53,304 bases of DNA from Thiobacillus sp. (GTDB lineage: Bacteria; Pseudomonadota; Gammaproteobacteria; Burkholderiales; Thiobacillaceae). Shown piece by piece: positions 8,525-16,113 of this stretch; position 1 is the stretch's first letter, and each line of letters begins with the position of its first letter. The stretch lies in the NCBI GenBank assembly GCA_016124745.1, contig WGNC01000033.1, forward strand, positions 1-53,304, in the 5' to 3' direction. The translations under genes and the position numbers were made by a program. The notes below the pieces were generated by a model that worked only from the letters and a program-made list of their open reading frames with translations, did no database searches and had not been told where the DNA came from.

Positions 8525-10147
8525 CTAGCCGATCCGGGTGAACCGGATGCTGTCAAGTCCGATGGCCAGCCGGCCGGACAATGCCCTGCCGACCACCTCG
8601 AAATGGGTCAGGTCGCGCTCGACAACGACATTGAAACTGCGCGTCTGCGCCGAAACGACAAACGCCTCGACCGGGTATCCGAATTTCTCGGCCATGGCCA
8701 GGCTGAACTCGCCTTCGATTTCGCCATCGACAGTGACGCGGTAGCTGCCCCGCGGCAGGTACCAGTAGGGACCATGAAACAGCAGCGTGCCGGGCTCGGG
8801 CGCGCCATCGGCCATCAGGCGCCCGCCTTGAACGGTGGCAGCGACGGCATACAGATCGTCCGGATACAGGGCGATGAAATTGCGCGTCAGCTCCTCCCCG
8901 ATCACGGCAGGACGCGCCGCCAGGAAATAGGCCTCGGAAGCGGAGAATTGCGGCAGGTCGACCGGGGTGAGCGTCACCCCGTCGATCCGGTAAACCGACA
9001 TCCCGACCGCCGCAAACAGGTCCATCAAGTCGGACTCGATGCCGGAGTTTGCATTGAGCTTCTCGAACAGCAGCACGGCATTACCTGAACGTCGCAACAT
9101 GTCCGTCATGCCGCGCAAGGCTTGCAGTTCATGCCCTTCGACATCGATCTTGGCGATATCGAAGCTGACGTCGGGGAGCAATCCATCCAGCCGGCGAACC
9201 TCGATGGCCATCCCGGCGGCTTCTCCATCCAGTGCGGCCAGACTACCCCCGCCGGCATGCCCTTCCGGAACGGAGAGGGAGAGCCGCTGATCGCTGTCCG
9301 ACACCCCGACCCCATACAGATTGATCTGATGCTTGATGCCGTTCAGATGAATGCTGCGTGCAAAAAGCTGCCTGATCGCATCGTTGGGTTCAAACGCATG
9401 GATCTTGCCATGGCGGAGCAGCGGCGCCATGCGCAGGGAAAACACGCCTAGGTTCGAGCCGATATCGAGAAACACGCTGTCCGGCCTTCTGAACGAGGCG
9501 AGCACGGCGAAATACTCTTCCTCGTAACGACCGCCATTGATGAAATTCGCCGGGCAGCCGAAGTCATTCGTGTTGATATAGATCGGCGTCTCGTCTATCA
9601 GGTGCGTCAACCCGGTCCCATTCCCCAGGTATGAAGAAATGTGGTTCTTTACGAATTCAACATCGTTCTGCAATCGTTCTTGGTGTCTGAGAATGTTTGT
9701 CGCAAATGCCTCGTGAGAAAGAACGTATTCAGGCAGATGGTTGTTCATGCCTTCCACGACAGTTTGTAATTTATGTTGTTGTTCTTTGGTATCCGCAGCG
9801 AATGATTCAAAGAAACCAAGGAATGACGACGAAGACGCCTGCACCTTCTCGAGTTCGGTTTGCACATTGCATTGCTGGTCGCTAATGCCTGAAGCGAACG
9901 CTTCAAGGGCATGCGGATATGCGGCGGCAAGTTCCTTCACCTTCTCGAGTTCTGCCCTTAATTTGTCTTGTTGATCCCTGATTTCAAGCGCGAATGACTC
10001 AAGCGACAGCGGACAGGCAGCTGATAATTCCTGGACTTGCTCGACTTCGGTCTTCAGCCCGTCCAGGCGGTTTCTGATATCCGCCGCAAACGACCTGAAA
10101 GAGAATGGATCCGCCATTGCTCTCTTTAATTTTTTCCAAGTGATCAT
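8525..10147 (-). CDS. FkbM-family methyltransferase with five 32-residue N-terminal repeats
   Basis: 540 residues from ATG 10147 (a TTG four codons upstream is possible). Residues 17-176 are five head-to-tail repeats of exactly 32 residues without gaps, each starting (F/L/H)(R/E)(S/A)FA and continuing with Q, L, E-rich heptads; these should form helical hairpins or a coiled coil. Residues about 195-405 are the S-adenosylmethionine-dependent FkbM domain: FLDIGSNLGVFSLRMAPLL, HAFEPNDAIRQLF, and IAKIDVEGHELQALRGM. The last ~130 residues form an additional beta-rich domain (GPYWYLPRGSYRVTVDGEIE) resembling carbohydrate-binding modules seen on capsule or O-antigen modifying enzymes. It probably O-methylates a sugar in a surface glycan, together with the adjacent glycosyltransferase. 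The repeat number may vary between strains. Confidence 0.85.
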   Translation of the reverse strand: MITWKKLKRAMADPFSFRSFAADIRNRLDGLKTEVEQVQELSAACPLSLESFALEIRDQQDKLRAELEKVKELAAAYPHALEAFASGISDQQCNVQTELEKVQASSSSFLGFFESFAADTKEQQHKLQTVVEGMNNHLPEYVLSHEAFATNILRHQERLQNDVEFVKNHISSYLGNGTGLTHLIDETPIYINTNDFGCPANFINGGRYEEEYFAVLASFRRPDSVFLDIGSNLGVFSLRMAPLLRHGKIHAFEPNDAIRQLFARSIHLNGIKHQINLYGVGVSDSDQRLSLSVPEGHAGGGSLAALDGEAAGMAIEVRRLDGLLPDVSFDIAKIDVEGHELQALRGMTDMLRRSGNAVLLFEKLNANSGIESDLMDLFAAVGMSVYRIDGVTLTPVDLPQFSASEAYFLAARPAVIGEELTRNFIALYPDDLYAVAATVQGGRLMADGAPEPGTLLFHGPYWYLPRGSYRVTVDGEIEGEFSLAMAEKFGYPVEAFVVSAQTRSFNVVVERDLTHFEVVGRALSGRLAIGLDSIRFTRIG

Positions 10148-10505
10148 GGTTTCACTCAATAGGCTGAAGGGACAAGTGCCGGCTACTGCTGACCGCTTCA
10201 GATATAAACTTGCAATACTGGCCGAGGACCTTCAGGTCATTCGGCTCGTGTAAATCCCTGCCAGTGAATTTCCGGAAAGCATTCTTCGCAAAAAGTGAAT
10301 TTTATAATGCATTCGCCTTTTACTCGGCATACCTGTCCATCGTATTGACGTAGCCATCCTGCCGGACACGAACAGATCAAGTTTCAGTTGGGATGTCCGT
10401 TAATGCATCGCGTCTCTTCTTGCAACGGCCCGGAAGGGGCTGAAGGGTTTTCCCCTGGTTTAATATTTGCAAATACCGCAACCCGATACACGCAGTAATC
10501 CATCC
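10148..10505. other. Divergent intergenic region upstream of the RTX protease
   Basis: About 358 bp with no supported gene. It separates the FkbM/glycosyltransferase operon (-) from the type I secretion operon (+). A good -10 match, TATAAT, lies at 10303-10308 on the plus strand, about 200 bases before the protease start, without a recognisable -35. No inverted repeat or terminator stands out. Confidence 0.35.
10303..10308 (+). promoter_or_regulatory. Possible -10 box of the protease/type I secretion operon
   Basis: TATAAT matches the sigma-70 -10 consensus exactly and lies in a locally AT-rich stretch. No -35 hexamer is found at 16-18 bp, so activation by another factor would be needed. The leader would be nearly 190 bases. 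Confidence 0.25.
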
Positions 10506-12401
10506 ATGCCATTTTCCAGCCTCCACCCCGCCAACGCCCTGTTACCCGGTTACCACTTGGACGATTATTCCCAGGTCCTGTATCGCTGGAACTACATCAA
10601 CACCGGCGGCGCATTGGGCACGGCGGCCCAGGTCAGCTTCAGCTTCATGACCCAGCGCCCGGCGTATTACGTTGGCACGAACGATTTCCTCAGTTTTCAG
10701 ACTCTGACGACCGTGCAGATGGATGGGGCACGGGCTGCACTGGCCGCGTGGGCCGAGGTAGCCAATCTGACGTTCACCGAAGTAGCGGACAACGCCAATG
10801 GCGGACTGGGAGGCCAGATTCGATTCGGCAGGGGCGACACTGCAGGAGGCTATGCGTTCTATCCCAGCAGCTCGCAGAAAGGCGGCGATGTCGAGATTTC
10901 CAACAGTGCGACCTACCTCAACGACTTTACGCCGGGAAGCCCGGGGTATTCGCTCATGCTCCACGAAATCGGCCATGCCCTCGGCCTGAGCCACAGCTTC
11001 GGCGATACCCCCAATCTGACGGATTTCGGCATTCCCGATTCCGTCCAGTACTCGCTGATGTCCTACACACCCGTGGACAGGCCCTACATTGCCTACTACA
11101 CGCAGAACGGCGGTTCCTACAGTTACGGCTACTGGGGATACCTCGAACCCGAGACGCCGATGGTCTATGACATTGCCGCCATGCAGATCCTGTACGGTGC
11201 CAACACGACCACGCGGACAGGCGACGATATTTACAGCTATGACCTCAATCCCGTCATGCTGCGCACCATCTGGGATGCCGGCGGCAACGATACGCTCGAT
11301 CTGTCGAACCAGCACCGCGCGAACATCGTCGACCTGACCCCGGGCAGCTATTCATCTATCGGCTATCTGGCCGATCCGCTGGCCGACTGGCCGTCAAATA
11401 TTGCTGCATCCTTCAAATCGGCCTATCCGAGCCTGCAGGGACAGATCTACAACGGCGGAAACAACCTGGGCATCGCGTTCGACACCGTGATCGAAAACGT
11501 CATCGGCGGCTCGGGCGACGACCAGATTACCGGCAATGCCGCGGACAACATCCTGCGGGGCAACGCAGGCAATGACATCGTTGCGGGCTGGGACGGCGCC
11601 GACACCCTTTACGGTGGTTCCGGCAACGACAACCTGTTCGGCGTCGACGGCAACGACACGCTATACGGCGAATCCGGCATCGATTACCTGGTGGGAGGCA
11701 GCGGCGACGACACGCTCGACGGCGGCGACAATCCAGACGCGATCTACGGCGAGGACGGCAACGACACGCTATACGGCGGCATCGGCTTCCATACCGACAT
11801 CATGGTGGGCGGCGCCGGTGACGACATCTTGAACGGCTCGGGTCCCACCATCCACTACCAGGGCGACTACGACCTCATGGACGGCGGATCGGGCAACGAC
11901 ACCTACTACGTGGACACGCCCAACGACCTGACCTTCGAGGCCGCGGGCGGCGGCACCGACACGGTGATCGCCGAGATCGACGGCGGCGGCTATTACCTGT
12001 GGGCCTATACGGAAAACCTGACCCTGGCGGGCAGCACGCCGTTCGGGGTGGGCAACGAGCTCGACAACATCCTGACCGGCAGCAGCCTGGTCAACTGGTT
12101 GCTGGGCGGTGCGGGCAACGACACGATCAACGGCAAGGGCGGCAACGACGTGCTGTTCGGCGAGGCCGGGATCGACACCTTCGTCTTCGAGCGCGGCACC
12201 GGGGGCGATGTGGTCGGCGACTTCCTCTGCGGAACCGATCAGGTGCAGATCGCGGGCCTGGGTTTCTCGAGTTTCGCCCAGGTGCAGGCAGCGATGTCGA
12301 CGGACGGCGTGAGCACGGCGCTCGACCTCGGAATGGGCGACTTCGTGGTGTTCAATGGGGTGACGATGGCAAGCTTCGCCGCAGGGGATTTTCTGCTGTG
12401 A
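10506..12401 (+). CDS. Serralysin-like RTX metalloprotease (peptidase M10B), type I secreted
   Basis: 631 residues from ATG 10506; an in-frame TTG at 10467 would add 13 residues, and neither has a strong ribosome-binding site. The zinc site is complete: HEIGHALGLSH at residues 153-163 (His153, Glu154, His157, His163), followed by the Met-turn in YSLMSY. No N-terminal Sec signal is seen, as expected for type I export. From about residue 325 come RTX nonapeptides ([19 protein letters not shown] type) that bind Ca2+, and the C-terminus ends in hydrophobic FAAGDFLL, a typical uncleaved secretion signal. The ABC and adaptor genes follow directly. The last ~270 codons are nearly identical to the end of the RTX gene at 16114, pointing to cassette duplication or gene conversion. 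It is probably an extracellular protease. Confidence 0.9.
   Translation: MPFSSLHPANALLPGYHLDDYSQVLYRWNYINTGGALGTAAQVSFSFMTQRPAYYVGTNDFLSFQTLTTVQMDGARAALAAWAEVANLTFTEVADNANGGLGGQIRFGRGDTAGGYAFYPSSSQKGGDVEISNSATYLNDFTPGSPGYSLMLHEIGHALGLSHSFGDTPNLTDFGIPDSVQYSLMSYTPVDRPYIAYYTQNGGSYSYGYWGYLEPETPMVYDIAAMQILYGANTTTRTGDDIYSYDLNPVMLRTIWDAGGNDTLDLSNQHRANIVDLTPGSYSSIGYLADPLADWPSNIAASFKSAYPSLQGQIYNGGNNLGIAFDTVIENVIGGSGDDQITGNAADNILRGNAGNDIVAGWDGADTLYGGSGNDNLFGVDGNDTLYGESGIDYLVGGSGDDTLDGGDNPDAIYGEDGNDTLYGGIGFHTDIMVGGAGDDILNGSGPTIHYQGDYDLMDGGSGNDTYYVDTPNDLTFEAAGGGTDTVIAEIDGGGYYLWAYTENLTLAGSTPFGVGNELDNILTGSSLVNWLLGGAGNDTINGKGGNDVLFGEAGIDTFVFERGTGGDVVGDFLCGTDQVQIAGLGFSSFAQVQAAMSTDGVSTALDLGMGDFVVFNGVTMASFAAGDFLL
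11587..12401 (+). repeat. RTX C-terminal cassette, copy 1
   Basis: About 815 bp encoding RTX repeats and the secretion signal, nearly identical at DNA level to 18172-18990. Differences cluster in a few codons (for example SGSSLVNW against SGSENVNW). A third, decayed partial copy is at 15591-15965. Confidence 0.85.
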
Positions 12402-12593
12402 CACGAATCATCCGTGGCCAGGGTAAGGTATCACACGCCTGATAGCGACGGGCTCACGCTTATTGGTGAACGAATCGACATACAATTGATGCGACTCAAG
12501 CGCCACGGGCGCTGACCCCCTTTCCTTTACCCTGCTTTTTCATTGTGTCGAATTGACCGTGCAAAGGCTGTTTGGACAAGCAGTCGCACACCT

Positions 12594-14294
12594 ATGAAAT
12601 ACGGCCTGAAATCTCTATTGCACGCCATCATGCGCAACTCGGGGTCGGCCGCATGGGTGGTGATTGGGGCCACCGTCGGCATGAATCTGCTGATGCTGAT
12701 GCTGCCCATCTACTCGCTGCAGATTTTCGACCGGGTTCTGACTTCGAGAAGCGTCGAGACCCTGCTCTACCTGACCCTGATCGCAGTGGTCCTGCTCAGC
12801 GCCTATGCCTTCCTGGAGTCGATCCGTCTGAAGCTTCTATTGCGTATCGGCAACCGGCACCAGATGGCGTACGAAGCCAGGGTCATGGATGCCTGCATCG
12901 CGCAATCGGCGCGCGTGTCGGAACCGGTTCAGCAACCGCTCAAGGATCTCGCGATCGTGCGGGGATTCGTCAGCAGTCCGCAGGGGCTGGTTTCGCTCAT
13001 CGATACCCCCATGGCCCTGCTCTTCCTGATCGTGGTCTATCTCATTCATCCCTTGCTGGGCGGGGCGATGCTGCTGGGCATCGTGCTCATGATCATTATT
13101 GCGATTCTCACAGAACTGGCCACATCCAGAACCGTCACGCGCGCCAACAATGCAGGTATCCAGGCCAGCTCGCGCGCCACGGAAATTGTCGAAAAGGCCG
13201 AACTGATCGAGGCCATGGGCATGCGCCGCGTGATACTCGACTACTGGCGGCGCCTCAACAACGAGAGCCTGCATTTCGCCTCCCTGTCGGGCGACCGCAT
13301 CGCCATCAATACGGCAATCGGCCGCTGGACCCGTCTGATTCTGAGCATTGCGCTGACCGGACTGGGCGGCTATCTGGCCATCAACGACAGGATCACGATA
13401 GGCGGCATGATCGCATCGAGCATATTGATGGGCCGCGGACTGGCACCGCTCGAAAGCCTGATCCCTTTTTGGCGACAGCTGGTCGGGGTCAGGATGTCAT
13501 GGCAAAGAATGAATGAAGCACTGGCGCGCTTCCCACGCGAGGAACACGCGATGGCGCTGCCGTCACCCACCGGCCAGCTCCAGATCGAGAAAGTCGTCTA
13601 TGTCCCGCCGGGTTCGGACGTGCCCACACTCAAGGGCATCAGCTTCCATGTGCCCAAAGGAGTCATCCTGGGCATGGTCGGCCCGGTTTCGGCCGGAAAA
13701 TCGACGCTGGCCAAACTGATTTGTGGGGTCTGGAAGCCCTATTCCGGCAACGTCCGGCTCGACAATGCGGACGTCTACCCGTGGAGCCGCATCGATTTTG
13801 GGCGCCATGTGGGCTATATGCCCCAGAGTGCGGATCTGCTGTCCGGAACGGTGCGCGACAACATCGCCCGCTTCTCCGCTGACGCCGCCGACGCGGATGT
13901 GGTGGCGGCGGCCCAGACCGCCGGCGTGCACGACATGATCCTGCGCTTGCCGAAGGGCTATGACACCTGGGTCGGCACGGGCGGCGCCACCCTTTCGGGC
14001 GGGTTCAGGCAGCGTGTCTGTCTGGCGCGCGCAATCTTCGGCAACCCGAAGCTGATCGTGCTCGACGAGCCCAGTTCTAACCTTGACGCCGCGGGCGAGC
14101 AGGCACTAATCCAGGTGCTCGACACCATGCGTCAGCGCGGCTCGACCCTGATTGTGGTCACACACCAGATCCCCATCCTCAAGAATGCCGATCTGATCGC
14201 GGTGCTGCTCGATGGCCAGTTGCACCGGTTCGGCCCCCGCTCGGAAATCCTGGTCCCCGCCGAGTCGGCCACGCCCCTGGTCGCGCAAGCATGA
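12594..14294 (+). CDS. prtD: Type I secretion ABC transporter (PrtD family), permease/ATPase
   Basis: 566 residues. The start at 12594 (KYGLKSLLHAIMRNSG) fits the PrtD family N-terminus; an in-frame codon at 12543 would add an unlikely 17 residues. Residues about 1-300 form the six-helix ABC exporter membrane domain without an N-terminal C39 peptidase domain, as usual for RTX protease exporters. The ATPase follows: Walker A GPVSAGKST (about 362), signature LSGGFRQRVCLARA (about 465) and Walker B LIVLDEPSSNLD (about 485). The second Walker A residue set is GPVSAGKS instead of the more usual GPSAAGKS. It lies between the protease and adaptor genes and overlaps the adaptor by 4 bp, so it should energise export of the two RTX proteins of this locus. 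No TolC-type outer-membrane partner is in the window. Confidence 0.92.
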   Translation: MKYGLKSLLHAIMRNSGSAAWVVIGATVGMNLLMLMLPIYSLQIFDRVLTSRSVETLLYLTLIAVVLLSAYAFLESIRLKLLLRIGNRHQMAYEARVMDACIAQSARVSEPVQQPLKDLAIVRGFVSSPQGLVSLIDTPMALLFLIVVYLIHPLLGGAMLLGIVLMIIIAILTELATSRTVTRANNAGIQASSRATEIVEKAELIEAMGMRRVILDYWRRLNNESLHFASLSGDRIAINTAIGRWTRLILSIALTGLGGYLAINDRITIGGMIASSILMGRGLAPLESLIPFWRQLVGVRMSWQRMNEALARFPREEHAMALPSPTGQLQIEKVVYVPPGSDVPTLKGISFHVPKGVILGMVGPVSAGKSTLAKLICGVWKPYSGNVRLDNADVYPWSRIDFGRHVGYMPQSADLLSGTVRDNIARFSADAADADVVAAAQTAGVHDMILRLPKGYDTWVGTGGATLSGGFRQRVCLARAIFGNPKLIVLDEPSSNLDAAGEQALIQVLDTMRQRGSTLIVVTHQIPILKNADLIAVLLDGQLHRFGPRSEILVPAESATPLVAQA

Positions 14295-15592
14295 GCAAGG
14301 TCGACACCGTTCAGGCTGAAGAGATTTTTGACGTACCCGTCGACGTCAGCGCGGGTACACGTGCCGCGCTTTGGCTTTTTGTGGCCGTGATGGCCAGCCT
14401 GGCCGCATGGGGCGTCTTCGCCAACCTGTCGGAAGGCGCCATTGCCATGGGAGAAGTCATTCCCCAGGGGCGCAGCAAAACGGTCCAGCATCTCGATGGG
14501 GGCATCATTCGCGAAATACGCGTGCGGGATGGCGATGCAGTCAAACAAGGCCAGGAACTGGTCATTCTGGATGACAGCGAAGCCCGCGCCGCGGCAGCAA
14601 TCACCGAAACCGAGCTAGCCTCCTACACTGCGTTGCTCGAGCGGCTGACGGCCGAACGCGATGGCAAGATTTATCGGGGAAAGGGCTCGCGAAGCAACAA
14701 TGCGATCGATGACCAGATCCGGATCTTCGACTTCCGTCGCCAAAGCATGCAAAAGGAAATCGACAGCCTCCAGGCACGCCTTGCCAACCTGGATGAGGAG
14801 TTGCGTGCATGGGAAAGCCGCTCCAGTTCGTTGACCGAACTGACAGCCAATGCCGAGGAAGAGCGCAAACAGAACCAGCTTCTGTACGAACAGAAGTTCA
14901 TCTCGCGCTCCAAGCTGCTGACGCTGAACAGCCAGCGCTCACAAACCCTCGCAGCCCAGGGAGAAACGGAAGCGGAAATCGCGCGGGCGAATCAGCACAT
15001 CAGCGATACCAAACTCCAGATCAGCAAGCTGAAAAACGACTGGATGAATGCCGTACTGGACCAGATACGGCAAGCCCAGGACGCCTGGTCCATCGCGTCG
15101 GAAAAGGCGCGGGTGGCGCGCGACCGGCTGGATCGTACCCGCATCCGCTCGCCCCAGGACGGCATCGTCAAGGGCCTGCGCACCATGACCCTGGGGGCTG
15201 TCATCCCCCCGGGCGGGGTCGTGCTCGAAATCGTGCCCGTATCCGACAAGATGGAGGTCGAGGTCCGGGTCAATCCGGATGACATCGACGTCGTCAAGCC
15301 CGGCGCGGCTTGCAGGGTCCGTTTCACAGCCTACAAGGCACGCTCGCATTTGCGGCATGAGGGAGTCGTGAAAGATGTCTCACCCGCGACTTTCCAGGAC
15401 GACAAGACAGGTGCGCATTATTACGCCGCGCGCATCGAAGTGCTGGAAAATGCCCTTCCCCCCAGCGAGCGTCTGGCGCTCTATCCGGGCATGCTCGCTG
15501 AAGTGGAGTTCACTGGAAACAAGCGCTCCCCGCTGCGCTACCTCGTCGATCCCATCGTGCAGAATTTTACGCGGGCGTTCAAAGAAGAGTGA
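14291..15592 (+). CDS. prtE: HlyD-family type I secretion membrane fusion protein (PrtE-like)
   Basis: 433 residues, start ATG overlapping the ABC gene stop by four bases (ATGA), which implies translational coupling. One transmembrane helix near residues 25-45 anchors it in the inner membrane. A lipoyl half-motif (EVIPQGRSKTVQHLDGGII) precedes a long coiled-coil region (about 110-270), followed by the second lipoyl half (TRIRSPQDGIVKGL) and a beta-barrel domain. The C-terminus PGMLAEVEFTG...AFKEE is complete for the family. It bridges the ABC protein and an outer-membrane TolC-like channel for RTX export. Its stop codon TGA lies inside the first bases of an RTX gene remnant, marking a deletion junction or an old fusion point. 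Confidence 0.92.
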   Translation: MSKVDTVQAEEIFDVPVDVSAGTRAALWLFVAVMASLAAWGVFANLSEGAIAMGEVIPQGRSKTVQHLDGGIIREIRVRDGDAVKQGQELVILDDSEARAAAAITETELASYTALLERLTAERDGKIYRGKGSRSNNAIDDQIRIFDFRRQSMQKEIDSLQARLANLDEELRAWESRSSSLTELTANAEEERKQNQLLYEQKFISRSKLLTLNSQRSQTLAAQGETEAEIARANQHISDTKLQISKLKNDWMNAVLDQIRQAQDAWSIASEKARVARDRLDRTRIRSPQDGIVKGLRTMTLGAVIPPGGVVLEIVPVSDKMEVEVRVNPDDIDVVKPGAACRVRFTAYKARSHLRHEGVVKDVSPATFQDDKTGAHYYAARIEVLENALPPSERLALYPGMLAEVEFTGNKRSPLRYLVDPIVQNFTRAFKEE

Positions 15593-15965
15593 TGTGCTCT
15601 TTGGCGAGGCTGGCATCGATGCCTTCGTCTTCGAACGCGGCACGGGCGGCGATGTGGTCGGCGACTTCCAGAGCGGGACGGACAAGGTACAGCTGACCGG
15701 GCTGGGATTCGCCAGTTTTGCCCAAGCGCAAGGGAAGCGCTGATTTTTCAGTCCGTTCGCCCTGAACTTGTCGAAGGGCACTTTGGATGTCTGATTTTGT
15801 TGGACTTATTCCGTCCATGGTTCGACACGCTCACCACGAACGGAATGAATCAGCGCTTCCCAAGCGGTGATGTCGACGGACGGCGAGAGCACGGCGCCCG
15901 TCCTCGGCGAAGGCAACTTCGTGGTGGTCGGCAAGCTTATAGCTGTAGGCTTCGCTGCTGGGGGG
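15591..15965 (+). pseudogene. Remnant of an RTX protein 3' end (C-terminal cassette, copy 3), split by a miniature element
   Basis: Directly at the end of the adaptor gene, 15591-15731 encodes [20 protein letters not shown] and on to FASFAQAQ. The reading frame resumes at 15864 with AVMSTDGESTAP and ends in VGFAAGG, matching the last ~85 residues of the two intact RTX genes. Between the halves sits a 130-bp element (15732-15861). Without it and one copy of the AA duplication the frame is continuous. There is no start codon or upstream RTX sequence, so most of this gene has been lost, probably by deletion between RTX repeats. Confidence 0.85.
15732..15861. mobile_element. 130-bp miniature inverted-repeat element inserted in an RTX remnant
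   Basis: The ends are perfect 14-bp inverted repeats: GGGAAGCGCTGATT on the left and AATCAGCGCTTCCC on the right. It is flanked by AA on both sides (15730-15731 and 15862-15863), consistent with a 2-bp target duplication. The interior carries the dispersed CGCCCTGAACTTGTCGAAGG / TTCGACACGCTCACCACGAA pair in inverted orientation. It has no coding capacity, so it must have been moved by an enzyme encoded elsewhere. Related copies are at 45752-45933 and 52911-52998. Confidence 0.85.
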
Positions 15966-16113
15966 GCGTGCTTCAAATATATTTTATTCGGCTGATGCCA
16001 GGACGATAAATAGATGAACCTAAGGACTATGCTGATCTCGTGTGGCTTGAAGATCCAGCTTGAGGCTACCTGAGGCGATTGATTCTTCACAGATCTTTTA
16101 GGGAGGCTTAACC

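Noticed and set aside
11587..12200. Periodic repeats as a DNA repeat array or CRISPR
   Set aside because: The periodicity is that of RTX nonapeptide codons in a coding frame with a clear protein function.
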